Of a stretch of 64,000 nt of DNA, positions 1-10,553 are shown one piece after another; the first letter of the stretch is position 1; every line of letters begins with the position of its first letter. Under the pieces are notes generated by a model. That model worked only from the letters and a program-made list of their open reading frames with translations. It was not told the DNA's origin and made no database searches. The position numbers and the translations under genes are program-made. Source of the DNA: Flammula alnicola. Taxonomy: Eukaryota > Basidiomycota > Agaricomycetes > Agaricales > Strophariaceae. The DNA is taken from NCBI GenBank assembly GCA_015499995.1, contig JADNRV010000158.1:1-64000 (forward strand), given 5' to 3'.

Positions 1-1327
1 TTGAGTCGCGTTGTCGTATTGCTGAAGTTCGTACTGGATCCTGAAGGAGTAGTTGTGAAGCTCAGAGCGGACATGGCCTAAGGCGTGTTCCAAAGCCACA
101 GGGTCTTGCGTATAGTCTGTTTCGCCAGAAGCAGCATCGCGAGCTCGGGCGAGCAATTCCGCTTCAACGAAGGGAGACAGGACCAACGCTGCATTTAAAC
201 AAAGAGTAAGTATGATAAGAAAGACGGAAGGGATAAGCGCTCGTACCACTAGAGGACGACGCGGTGTTACCATCTACTTTGGCCTTCTTGCCAGAACCGG
301 CATACTTATTGGCCTTCTTGAGAGCCTTGCTAGTAGTATCGAGGCCGGGAACGGCGTCGTACTCGAGCATAACAGTCTCAGCACGCTTAGGCTAATAAAG
401 AAGGATTATAAGTATGAGGGGAAATGAAAACGAGAGCTGAGACGCACCTTATCATTAGGACTGTTAGTCTTGCGCTTGGGTTTCGTAGGCTTCGATGGAG
501 GAGCACCGAAGGTATAACCTTCATGGTGAAAAGTCGGGCACAGAGGAAGCGTCGTCGTCAACAAGCATCGCCTAAAAACGCGATAATATTAGCGAAATGT
601 CGCAGGAGAGCTGGGAAATAAAAGTACCGCATCATCCTGATAACAAATAGTTAGCTCTGGGTTACTGATGGTAGAGGATACAAACTCCACCTCAGCAGAG
701 TCACTATCGACAAGCGCTTTGGACTTGTACAAACGTCCGCCGCGTTTCTCGAGCTAGTAGATGCGAGGGTTGGCAATAGACAAAGAGAAGAAGGGAAAGG
801 ATGACGGTACTCACCACCACGGATTCAGTGGGAGGCTTGGTAGGAGTCTTCTCGGCCACGACAGGGGGCGATGTCTCAGGACTAGCAGTGTCACCGGTTG
901 CAGGTGAAACCAGAAGTGGAGTTTGAGGAGCGGGAGCCTCCCTGTTCCGAAGAATAGCAAGGCATATGGTATCCAATGCATTGTATTCAGGGGTACGGAG
1001 TGGAACGCATCCGAGCGCAGCGAACTTGGTGTTCAAGAACTGCGTCGCCTTTCGAAGATCAAAGACGATGTTATGCAGTGACCGACCACCGTTCAGAATG
1101 CTAGGGATCTGGTTCTCCCAAGGCGCCTATACAAAAGAATGATAAGCGAGCTTATGAAGAAATAAAACAACACGTACTATGAAACGAAGGCATCGGAGAG
1201 CTTCTTTCCAGAGCTCGCCGGGCTCGTTAACCTTGTCCTGACGACTAGGATGAGTACGGTGCAAGATACGCTGAGTCTCGAGATCAGCGTCGGCAAAAGA
1301 AGGGTTGAGTTCGGGAATAGATGACAT
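1..1327 (-). pseudogene. Gene A: unrecognised six-exon gene, one frameshift, runs off the left edge
   Basis: I do not recognise the product. A consistent spliced model reads, on the minus strand, exons 1327-1178, 1126-815, 753-628, 571-448, 391-271 and 188-1, continuing past the window edge. Every junction is GT-AG with introns of 51-82 nt, and phases agree throughout except inside exon 4. That exon is 124 nt where 123 is needed. An A-run (minus TTTT, positions 529-532) appears to have gained one base; read with one T fewer, the frame joins ...SSVPDF to HHEGYTF... and continues cleanly. The protein starts MSSIPELNPSF, is Pro/Thr-rich around residues 90-150 and has a basic Lys/Arg stretch in exon 4. 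The ATG at 1327 was chosen because a TATA box lies 70 bp upstream; an upstream TTG in frame is not needed. No membrane segment or known motif is visible. Confident that it is coding-derived; function unknown. Confidence 0.6.
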
Positions 1328-1396
1328 AGTAACAGAAAGGACAGTGGGTGCCAAGCAGAGATGCTGAAGCGGGTTGAAACGCTGCGTCCTCGCGAG

Positions 1397-1404
1397 CTTT
1401 TATA
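1397..1404 (-). promoter_or_regulatory. TATA box of gene A
   Basis: The minus strand reads CTATAAAAGC about 70 bp upstream of the gene A ATG, a normal distance for a fungal core promoter. Confidence 0.5.
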
Positions 1405-1746
1405 GCGTACTTGGACTAAGGATCGAAACTGTCAAGCCCAAGCGATCTGTAACGCGTTAAAACTTTAGCCACACGGCAGAGTAAAATTGCTGTCGAGCGG
1501 CCGCTTTGACCGAGAAACCTCAGTCGATCTATCTGTATCGATGTGCGTCGCTATGTCTCTCAATTCTTAAATGAAAAATGTTTTCTTTCCGAAGTGCGCA
1601 AGTAGCGATTTCCGCGTTCTATTAATAGATGTGTAATGATTTGCAATCAGTGCCTCGTAAGAGCGCCAATCAATCGTTACTATTCTGGGAAATAGGGTCA
1701 CTTCAACTTTGATGAAGGATCTACAAGCGAGCGAGGAAACACTACA
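1405..1746. other. Intergenic region between genes A and B
   Basis: This holds the upstream region of gene A and the 3' flank of gene B, both on the minus strand. I see no further gene, repeat or conserved site in it. Confidence 0.4.
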
Positions 1747-2414
1747 CTACGCTAAGTAACGAACGAGATGGGTAGGAACTCTACGGCTATGTCTAGGCTT
1801 AGGAGCAAGCTGTAACTGAAGGTCGCGGAATGCACGAATGTGCGTACCAACTAAGTAACAGACTACGCGTTTATCCTCAATGTGCTGGATAACCTTGTCT
1901 ACACCTTCGCTAGCGAGTTTCCAGGCCAGGTGAGCGGTCTAGGAGTTACCCATAAAAGTTAAATAGCGAATGACATATAGGAAATGATAAAGCGTACAGT
2001 TTGGACTGCGGATAGGCAGGGAGAGTGGGAGAACGCATAAGCGCGTACATCTTGCCGGCCATCTCGCCACCAAAATGCTCGCGCGGAGTACCGATTAAAC
2101 GGAACCAAAGCCCGTTGAGAATGCAGTAAGCAAAGTAAGATAAGAAATGATGATGTAAATGTGGAAATAAATAATGAGCAACGCACGAAACCCTGCGTGA
2201 ACGCGGTAAACTTGGGAATAGGATACTCGTCTTGAAGGCGAATTTGAGCGGTGTCAAGGTTGTGAGCGGCGTTGAAAAGAGCGGTAAACCTCGCCTCTTT
2301 GATAGCGACTTGTTCCTCGGGAGTAGTATGGGAGCGACCATCCCATATGTCGCGAAGGTTTTGATTATAAGCCAGAGGGGTGTTAGATGCATCTACTTGG
2401 TTGTTGGAAGCCAT
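1747..2414 (-). pseudogene. Gene B: unrecognised three-exon gene, one splice site apparently lost
   Basis: The first exon (2414-2187, 76 codons, MASNNQVDASN...) ends in phase 0 at a GTGCGT donor. A second coding block on the minus strand (about 2125-1985) reads ILNGLWFRLIGTPREHFGG and so on. The last exon (1938-1747, TAHLAWKLASEG...) ends in a TAG stop after a 5'-CTCCTAG acceptor. There is no AG acceptor just before block 2: the expected place reads TTACTG, so the acceptor may have mutated from CAG. The donor of intron 2 also does not give a matching phase. The product would be about 180 residues, acidic to neutral, without a motif I know. It lies head-to-tail between genes C and A on the same strand, each with its own TATA box, so they are probably separate transcription units. 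It could be a decayed member of a multicopy agaricomycete family. Confidence 0.45.
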
Positions 2415-2441
2415 GGGAAGCTCTAGGATCCAATGTCTGGG

Positions 2442-2448
2442 TTTTATA
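2442..2448 (-). promoter_or_regulatory. TATA box of gene B
   Basis: The minus strand reads AATATAAAAC about 28 bp before the ATG. A CCAAT motif (plus strand, near 2488) lies further upstream. Confidence 0.4.
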
Positions 2449-2570
2449 TTGAATGAGAGAGGGCGTGAAAATTGATTCCGGACGACCAATCACAGTATGC
2501 TACTTTCTAGGACGAACCACACATAGTAACCGATCTCTGGTATGACTTGGAACAACTGGGACAGTTGATT

Positions 2571-2587
2571 TTAAGTTGGGGGGAGAG
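2571..2587 (+). other. Polypurine-tract-like sequence
   Basis: TTAAGTTGGGGGGAGAG follows GGGACAGTTGAT. A nearly identical block recurs at 9037-9053. Tracts of this form sit just before the 3' LTR of Ty3/gypsy elements and prime plus-strand DNA synthesis. No matching LTR start follows here, so this is a relic or a chance match. From 2588 to 3068 I see only the 3' flank of gene C. Confidence 0.35.
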
Positions 2588-4612
2588 GTACAGGGTGCGT
2601 GCACGCAGAACGACCAGCCAATGCATAAGAGCGTCTAAGGTTACCACGAAATTTTGCGATTTGACTACGGATGGTACATCCTAATCCAGTCAAGTAAAGG
2701 CTCTATAAAGTCTTAAAGAATGCTTAGAAGATAGTCTCAGAAACTTACAGGAATGTAAGGAGATTCTGAAGTCACTCTTGGAAGCGAAACTTATTGATCG
2801 GACTAAAAGTCAAGCAGCAAAATGAGGGATTGACATTCACAAGATGAAAACAAGTACTAGTAAAGCTACACAAAGATAGACCCTTAGACTATCCAAAGAA
2901 GCGAAGCTAGTATGTTACAAGATACCAAAAGGATAACAAAATCGTGGGCTGTATACTACATAAGAGGTGCAAGTCCCAAGACAAGACAAGAAAGAGAATG
3001 TATGACTACAAAGAGAGAGTTAATATTGGCTAGACTAAAAAGATAAGATAGGACTTACCAAGTCCAAACTACTTGGCCGAAGTAAGAGAGTCCAGAATGG
3101 CGACCTGTTCATCAAGGTCGTCTAACTCTGCAAGCGCAGTGTCAGTATCGACAGAACCAGCAGCGTCAGCAGCGTCGGAAATGTTCTCTTGAGGAGGGAC
3201 GGCGCAAGGCAGGAAACGATGGTCCGGTCGAGGAAACCAGCTTGGAGTTGGGACGCCCTCTAGCAAAGAGGCTAGCTTCGACAAGGAAGTGCGCGAATCG
3301 GGATGAGGATCAGTGGTAGGTAATGAACCAGGAGCCAAGGAAGACAAGACATCGACCAAAGCTGCCATGGCATCGTTATCCTCGACATATAAATCCCGGA
3401 AGGAATCGTCGGGGTCCGTCGCGACTAAACAATGCAAGATACTCGAAATCTCCCGCGATAACGCGGACATTTTGAGCTCGCTTTGGCGAATGGACTCCCG
3501 CTGGACCAAATTCCAAGCACTAGTGCGATGAAGATGGCCAAAAAGACTGTGAAGGTCTAAGGATACCCGATTAGTTCAAGAAAAGGGATGAAAAGAAATG
3601 TAAAGCAAGGAACTTACTGGTCAAGGACAACTGGCTGACCTCCACAGAAGCTTCGAACTCGGGACTTGATCCTTGAGCTTTGCTCGGAAGGAGCAGATAC
3701 CGTGTCGGTTTCGCCTGCACCGTTCGCAGCCGTGTTCACCTGGTAGGACAATGCACTCCTCAGGTTCCAAACCTTTGAGACAGCATGCAGTGCACACAGG
3801 AGGTGTCTGGCATACAAATGACGAAGATACATAGTTAAAAAGATAGGAACAAGATATAAAGAAGGAACGAGACTCACCAAAGTCATCGGTCCATTACCTA
3901 GGAGCAAGGTAAACTGCTCAGTGAGGAGCTTGCTGGGGGGGGCGAAATCCGACTCTGGGACATCTGGAACGATCTCGAGCCGTGGGCGCTTACTCCTGGC
4001 ATCGCCAAGTGCGGCGACCTTGCGCTTGAGGGATTGCGGAATTGTGGGTTCGACATCTAGAGTAACTCGAGAACTCGAAGCAAACCCTGGGAGAGCTGTT
4101 TGTCGACGAGAAACTGCGAGCCGAACGGCTGCGGTGCGGTCTGCAAGCACCAAAGGATCGGCATCCAGAGTTTCCACTAACCTTGGCGCGACTTCTTGAC
4201 GAGGAGGTGCAGCTAGTTTTAGCAGCAGCAGCGCGAGTCAAAGGTGCGCAAGGAGGAGATGGTGCAGGAGGTGGTGTGCGGGCACGAGCCTTGCCCTTGC
4301 GACCTTTGGAGCGAGGAGGGGGTGGCTCGAGGAGAGAACGCAGCCGATCATCCGCAGCCACGGTCGCGGGTTGCACAGTGGGCAATGGTAGTGGCGTTAA
4401 ACACGCCGTCCCAACGACCATGCCTGGGGTAGCAGCTAGAGACGGCGAGTTAGTAAAAACTAATGAAAAAGTCGCAAGCACGGCTATGCACCAAGTGGCG
4501 GAGAAGGCGGGGGCAGACTTGTCTCATCGCCACCCAAGTCCATACCATCTGCCATAAGGACAGGTTAAAGATCACATTAACGAGATAAAGAGATAGGAAA
4601 AATATGTACCGG

Positions 4613-6133
4613 TGATAGGGCCGCAAATAGGCCACGCGTGAATTTCGCGAATATATCATCTTTTACCTATAGAATATAACCGAGACAGAGAGACTATAAC
4701 CTACCCAAGTTAGTAGTCTAAGGCCTAGCTATGCGACTACTAGTTGTCATATAACCTGTGACAATGGTAATCAGACGCGGTTCAGAGCTAGCTGAGTCCG
4801 TATGATAAGCCGGGAGACAGTTAAAAGTTATCAGGCAGTAAAACACAGAACGCATAAGTCATAAATGACTAGCGAGGCATAAACGCACCATGGGGAATAA
4901 TTTAAAAGACTTCTGGATACTTTGGAATTAGTGCGCGGCGAATTCAGTACAATCAGAGTATTGCTGAAAAGCTAGCTATAAAATACTACAGCTAGCTATA
5001 AAATACTACAGCTAGCTATAAAATACTACAGCTAGCTATAAAATACTACAGCTAGGAGTACAAGACACAGCTAGTTAGCATGCGGTCGAAACGCATGACT
5101 ACTAGCGCGCGTATCTTGTGACTTACTACGAGACGAACGGGACGCGGACGCGTTAGTTAGACGCACGCTCTACCCTCTACCCGGGGGGGCTACCAAAAGT
5201 GGTAATAGGACGAGAAAGGAAAGAAGGAACGGGCATCAATGATGGCCGCAGGTCCGGAATAAAGCGGCACCGCTAGCCGAGACGCACGCATGATGCGCAT
5301 GGTACACGGAAGTCAGGAGCGTCCTAGCGCGCTAAAATGGGATGAATTTCCAAATCCCTTGACCTCTATCTGGTCACCTGGAATACCCAACCCTATACCC
5401 ATTGCCTGCAGGCATTATTTACACGAGATAAGAATGTTTTACACTATTTTATTCGCATACTAGAACCACACATAGCTGTAGTATAAAAGATGTACCTATG
5501 TAGCTAGTTACCTTAAGCAATCTCTTCCCAGTTTTATTTCGAGCTAAGACGCAGTGTCTAGTAAGAAAGAGGACGAATAAAGGATCAGTTTGACTTCAAT
5601 AGAGTTCGTTTGAAAGCCAGAAGAAGGCTTAGTGTTAAAGAGAAGTTCTTGAGGACAAGGTCCAAGAATTTAGAAGCCAGAAGAGTGCTTAGAGGCCGGA
5701 AGAGTGCCTAGAGAAAGTCAGAAACAGAGTCCAAGTGGGCTAGCAGATCGTTCAGAAGGTAGCGCACAGTGCGGCCTTAGTTTCAGACGAGTTCCGAGCC
5801 TCCAGAGCAGCTAGTGCTTCGAAAGTCGAGCTAGTAGCGTCTTAGAGAGCTTTTCTAAAAACATAAAACCTTAAAATCAATAAAACCGTTCATCCTTGTG
5901 ATAAAACGAAGCTTGAAACGAAGATAAAACGTGTATTTGAATAATCCCTCATACCCACTTTAAACGAACCGCGAGGCGCTGTCTACAAGTCAGCTAGCTA
6001 AATAAAACAAACACTGTGGAGTACAGCACACTACATATTTCTGAAGCTAGTAGAGCGTCGCTCGACCTAGTTAGGATCTCGCTCCGCAGTTGTGTGTGTT
6101 GTTTAGGTCGCTGAGCGCGTAGCGGGTCTCTCA
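4613..6133 (+). mobile_element. Solo LTR, family A, inserted in gene C
   Basis: This 1521-bp LTR starts TGATAGGGCC and ends GTCTCTCA. It matches the LTR at 53091-54548, which is followed by a primer-binding site and gag, so it reads forward. It is flanked by CCGG at 4609-4612 and 6134-6137. If the terminal A is counted as target, the duplication is ACCGG, 5 bp, the usual size for Ty3/gypsy. No internal region is attached, so it is a solo LTR left by LTR-LTR recombination. It retains many CpG sites compared with other copies, which suggests a young insertion. Removing it restores a GTACAT splice donor of gene C. Confidence 0.85.
4971..5050 (+). repeat. 20-bp tandem repeat x4 holding a TATA-like motif, in the solo LTR
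   Basis: Four identical copies of GCTAGCTATAAAATACTACA lie end to end. The homologous position of the LTR at 53091 has one copy and that of the LTR at 12889 has one degenerate copy, so this is a local expansion. Confidence 0.9.
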
Positions 6134-6529
6134 CCGGGGGTGACTTCAGTGGCCTCCGTCGCTGGTTGAACAGCAGGTGACAGTGGCGGCGACAAATGCG
6201 GAGCGCCGAGGTCCATCTCTGGGACAGCAGCTAAGGAATGAAATGAAATGAGGGGTCTTATAAATAATGGAGTCCAAACACGACGTACCAAGATGATCCT
6301 GGGCAGCTTCCACGACTGGGGAAGATACCCACTCTGCGTCTAGAAGACGCTGGGCAATACCAATGAATTGAGGATAGGGAGGGGCCAATTTTAGACCCGC
6401 GCCCGAAATCCAATCAGCATGCAGTGGATAAAAATTTGCCTACAACAACAGAGGATGTGATAAGCGGTTTCCTGAAGAAAACAAGAATAAGGAAAGGGAG
6501 GGCGTACTTCTTGAGTGGGCCACTAGAAA

Positions 6530-8140
6530 TCTGCGTGCCATCTGCGTGCCATGCATGCACCTGCATGCATGCGTGGCACGCAGATGCATGCAAGTACGCC
6601 AGTTCGTGGATGCGTGGCACGCAGATGCGCGTTGGATGCACGCAAGCACGCAGATGTCACACGAGGTCACACCTATGGAAAGGTCCGACACATCAACCCG
6701 TATATTATTATCAGCCACCACAACAACTTAGAGTGCTTATACATAGTTTTTCAGTTTAATGTACTATTAATAAAATTTATTGCGCCTAATTTTGAAGAGG
6801 GAGGGCGCATGTTGCCGTTTTTGCGCGAGGTTTTGTGTGCCAGGTGCCGTGGGAATGTTTCCGATTAGGTGCATTTCTGCGGAAATGACCAACTTCGTAC
6901 AATAATGTGGAATACTATTGTGCGCATTGAAGAACATCATTCTGTGCAACAGCCCGGGTTGCCGGGGCCCAACATCGTGTTTTGCCACAAAATCACGTGT
7001 GGCAAAAGTCAACATCGAGCTCCGGCATCACTCGGCATTGTACCACGAGGATGGAAAAAGACTGACACTTGTCACCATATGTCACGCATCTCGCAAGTTG
7101 CATGCAGGTGCATGCAGATGTTACACAGGTGCACGCAGGTGCACCAAGAGGTCGCGCAGATGCACGCAGATGTCACGCAGGTACACGCAGGTGCACGCAG
7201 GTACACGCAGGTGCACGCAGATGTCACGCAAGTGCGTGCAGGTGCACGCAGGGATAAAACTTATGCACGGAGATGCACGCAACTGCATGCTAAGGCGAAA
7301 ATCATGCACGCAGATGCACGCAACTGCACGCTAAGGCGAAATTCATGCACGCAGCATGCACACAAGTCCCTTGCATGTATACTTACTTATTTCTTTATTA
7401 TTCACATATATTGTAGAAATATCTAGCTAATACATATGTACTTAGGTATGTAAACCATCGACAAGATGGTGAATAGTCAATTAACTTCTTTCTCAACTTA
7501 TAATGCTGCACTCAATGCATGGTTCTGGTAACCTGGAAATTTTCTGCTGACACTGTCTGAATTTGTCTGAGAGATATAAATGAACTCTGTTTGCTTTGGG
7601 GGTTTTAGAAACTAGTTGAGTTGGATAGTGGTTTAGATGGCAATGGGTTCAGAAAAATGGGGTATATTTAGTTAGTAGTATTTTTTTCTATGGTAATACA
7701 TGGTAGTTAAACGAAATAAAGTGCTGTGGAAAGTAAGAAAGACAACGAGAAACCTATGCTGCAGTGCATGATAGATGTAAAGAGTGAAAATGAGTGGCGC
7801 AATCGCGCACGTGCATTTCATTATGTGAATATATTATATTCCACAAGCACATCATGTGCAACCCCACAATTTCTCATAATCAAGAAGACACAGACCAAAA
7901 CTTGCTGAAAACTGATTGTTAAACAGGCTTTTATGCATCAGTATGTGAATCTCAGGTTGTGGTTGCTCTCTCACGGCTGCACGCAACTGCACGCAGATCA
8001 CTTGGGAGGCAAAATATGATGTGCACGCAACTGCATGCAGCCGCATGCAAATCGTACTGCGTGCCATGCAATGCACGCAACTGCACGCAGATGGTCGGTC
8101 TATGCATGCAAGTGCACGCAGTGGCACGCAGGTGGCACGC
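6530..8140. mobile_element. Non-autonomous element with CACGCAG subterminal arrays, inserted in gene C
   Basis: The ends are inverted copies of CTGCGTGCCA. Arrays of TGCACGCAGGTG/TGCACGCAACTG-type units lie at 6531-6656, 7081-7345 and 7975-8140. The left array also contains near-perfect palindromes (TGCATGCACCTGCATGCA). AGAAA flanks both sides (6525-6529 and 8141-8145), a possible 5-bp target duplication, although the two termini then differ in length. The interior (about 6660-7080 and 7350-7970) shows no coding region I can support. Both flanks are coding sequence of gene C in the same frame, which is the best evidence for an insertion. The superfamily is unknown. Confidence 0.6.
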
Positions 8141-8610
8141 AGAAAAACCTGTGCCCTTCTTGGGTGACATTAAAAATGTCAATTCGCGCCAAATCAGGGA
8201 TAGGTTCGTTGGCGGCATGGGCCAAGAACCACATCCATCGGCGAACATATGTGCAAGCATGAGGTTCCCAGGTACCGGTCGCCTCTAGCTCGGGCATGTA
8301 GTTGGCCAAGGATAGACAACGACATAAATAAAGTAAAGGAATACAAGAAACGAACTGAGCACGTACCATAAGAGGGGCTACCTGAGCCAGGACCCGCGAA
8401 GCGGCAGAAACATGTCAGGTCTCTGGGGTAATCACAAACCAGATCAGCTTTTGACTAAGGAAAGTCCAAGCTGGTTGCAAAGAGGCGTAGAGAGGAGAAG
8501 GCATGATTGATATGATAAGCGGAGGCGGGGATAGGAGAGCAAAGGGGTTGTTGACAGTAGTGGCGAAAGAGGGTGAAAGTGTTGGAGTCTATAGGAGCGC
8601 GTATGCCCAG

Positions 8611-8618
8611 TTTATATA
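8611..8618 (-). promoter_or_regulatory. TATA box of gene C
   Basis: The minus strand reads TATATAAA about 107 bp upstream of the gene C ATG at 8504. Confidence 0.4.
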
Positions 8619-8689
8619 CACAGGCCAAGATGAAGCTTCAGAGGCCGCACTGAGTCACCGACTGCAACCGAGCGAAGATGATGGAATGT

Positions 8690-8935
8690 GATTCTCGTAT
8701 TCACCAAGAAAGAAGCCGCAGGATATGTTAAAACCTGATAGAATCAGTTCTGTAGCCTTTCAAGGAAGCGGACTCATTAGAAGCGCTTACCGATGATCAG
8801 GACCAACAACGATTAAGGAAACTATTCCTAGGATAGAAAGACCTTAGAACACGAGTTGGCAACTTAAGAAGCTTGCTAGGCAGGATGTCTGCACCGTGCT
8901 TCTCATTACAACAACAAGCTTTGTCGTGAGAACAT
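8690..8935. repeat. Dispersed repeat R1, copy 1
   Basis: About 240 bp from ATTCACCAA(G/A) through TTAAAACCTGATAGAATCAG to GTCGTGAGAACA recurs at 24425-24660 in the same orientation with scattered transitions. This copy is followed after ~100 bp by the polypurine-like tract at 9037, so R1 may be the 3' internal end of a retroelement. I see no convincing reading frame in it. Confidence 0.6.
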
Positions 8936-9036
8936 AGGCGCTCCTAAAGGATTGCATAGGCAAATGTTGAACCAAGAAACAAGAACGAGAGACCCTTAAT
9001 AGTGTGCAATAAGGTTGACTGGGGACAGTCAATATC

Positions 9037-9053
9037 TAAGTTGGGGGGAGATG
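9037..9053 (+). other. Polypurine-tract-like sequence, second copy
   Basis: TAAGTTGGGGGGAGATG is preceded by GACTGGGGACAGTCAAT, closely matching 2571-2587. The 240 bp that follow, up to the element at 9298, show no LTR that I can match elsewhere in the window. Confidence 0.4.
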
Positions 9054-9297
9054 AAGAGACTGCGAGCGGCTAGCTGTGAACGGACTACTATTCTTCTTAC
9101 CTGAGCTATTTTTAGCACTTAGTAAAGCTTATAATGTAGTCTAAATGTTACAAGTCCGGACATTACAATGACAAGACTACTAAGGACTAGAGGAAACTAT
9201 GCAAGATAACGAGGAATGCGCGGTGTAATAAAGACATTATCATTAGTAACTATTGAGATACTAGTCAATACATCTAATGAAGTGTACGGAAATAGGC

Positions 9298-10360
9298 CAG
9301 TACTTTGCTGTGCCCCACCTATTCCGGTTGGAATGACTGGAATCCGGTGGAATGGGACTGGAATCCAGTGGAATAGACTGGATTCCAGTGGAATGAAACT
9401 GGAATGGACTGGAATGGGACCAAAATCCACTGGAATGGACCAGAATACATTGTATTTTGTTTAATTTAGATGTCACATGTCACAGGCCTTTGAATTTGTC
9501 AAAAAAGTCACACCTCTCCTGTATCCCAAGGCCTTTGTCCAAAAACCACCCTGCAAAATCTAAATCTAAATATAGAAATTTAGGGTGAAATTATCTAAAA
9601 TAGGTTGCGAAAACCACAGGGTCCACCCTAATCTGGCAGGTGTCTGAAACCAAAAATCCAGGCACAGGATTCATATGTCACACCTGTGTGACATATGCAA
9701 ATTGACTCCTTTATATGCCTTATTTGTCTATTTGAGATACATATGTTATGTGACTGACATGTGAGTAATTCAGGGTCAATAAGGTACCATCAGATTTAGC
9801 ATTTTGAGGAGATTCTAAATATATCTATATTATGTGTTCCAGACAGGCAATATTACTATATTTAGGCTGCTTTGAGGACCGTGGGAATTTTATGCCTAAA
9901 AAGGTAATTATAGCACCTGCTGTGAAACCCATGTATCTTCAGAAATCATGTGACCTGCTGCTCTCGTTGATGAGAAAAATGCAAAAAACTCGACCAAACC
10001 TGAGTCTTTTCAAAATCACCTAATCCAAATATTGAATTTCCTAATTGAGAATATGTCTTGGCACACTATTTAATTTTATTTCAATACCACAGACAGGTAC
10101 TGATGTCTATTTCTATATATAGACATCAGAAATCACCAAATCATAATGCATTTCTATTCCATTCCAGTGGAATATCTGGTTGTTCCATTCCAGCCATTCC
10201 ACTCCTGTTGCATTCCGGTCAACATTCCAGTGGAATCTCGGAATTTGCCCCTTTTTCAAAAAATTTCAGAAATTTGGCAGGAGATTCCACCGGAATGGCC
10301 CTATATTCCACCGGATTCCACCGGATTCCGGTAGGAATAGGGGGGCACAGCAAAGACCTC
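9298..10360. mobile_element. Non-autonomous hAT-like element, GGAATCC family, copy 1
   Basis: The left end CAGTACTTTGCTGTGCCCC and the right end, read inverted, GAGGTCTTTGCTGTGCCCC, form terminal inverted repeats. Clusters of GGAATCCGGTGGAATGG-like units follow each end in opposite orientation. The interior shares a core with the copy at 30463-31450: a GTGACC(T/A)GCTGCT block followed by GCAAAAAACTCGACCAAA. No transposase is present. I find no exact 8-bp target duplication; flanks read AAATAGGC and CTGTACTC. The hAT assignment rests on the related copy, which has one. Confidence 0.65.
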
Positions 10361-10553
10361 CTGTACTCCGAGAAGCGCATTCAAGATGAAGAGTATGTGT
10401 TCAGTTGTCTGTGCAATATATTTACTAATGAATTACTATACAGAAAGAGGATAGATCGTCAACTGCGTCAGATGTCAATTAGACCCCTTAACAAGTGCCT
10501 AAAGTGTGTTATTTCAAGTTGAATTTTACTGATTTACAAAAACTTAACATCTG

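Larger units (their letters stand above)
3069..8504 (-). pseudogene. Gene C: Cys-cluster protein gene split by a solo LTR and a 1.6-kb element
   Basis: One gene can be followed across two insertions on the minus strand. Exon 1 is 8504-8367 (MPSPLYASLQP...). An exon follows from about 8285 to 8141 and continues at 6529-6508 across the CACGCAG element. Then come 6439-6289, 6230-6135, 4548-4492, 4435-3878, 3806-3618 and 3556-3069 (ends ...LTSAK, TAG). Junctions are GT-AG and phases agree if two homopolymer indels are allowed: one extra A at 4217-4220 and one missing A at 3679-3681. The product would be about 610 residues. A Cys cluster in the 3806 exon (CTACCLKGLEPEECIVLPGE, then CERC and C) resembles zinc-binding clusters of multicopy agaricomycete hypothetical proteins; zinc binding is inferred. 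Pro-rich segments with short basic stretches precede it. In-frame TGA (exon 1) and TAG (at the element junction) fit C-to-T changes. The acceptor before 8285 is unclear. Non-functional as it stands. Confidence 0.65.

Noticed and set aside
6424..7426. Cys/His-rich open frames (HACTCMHAWH-like)
   Set aside because: They translate the CACGCAG/TGCATG arrays; apparent Cys/His motifs come from the repeat unit.
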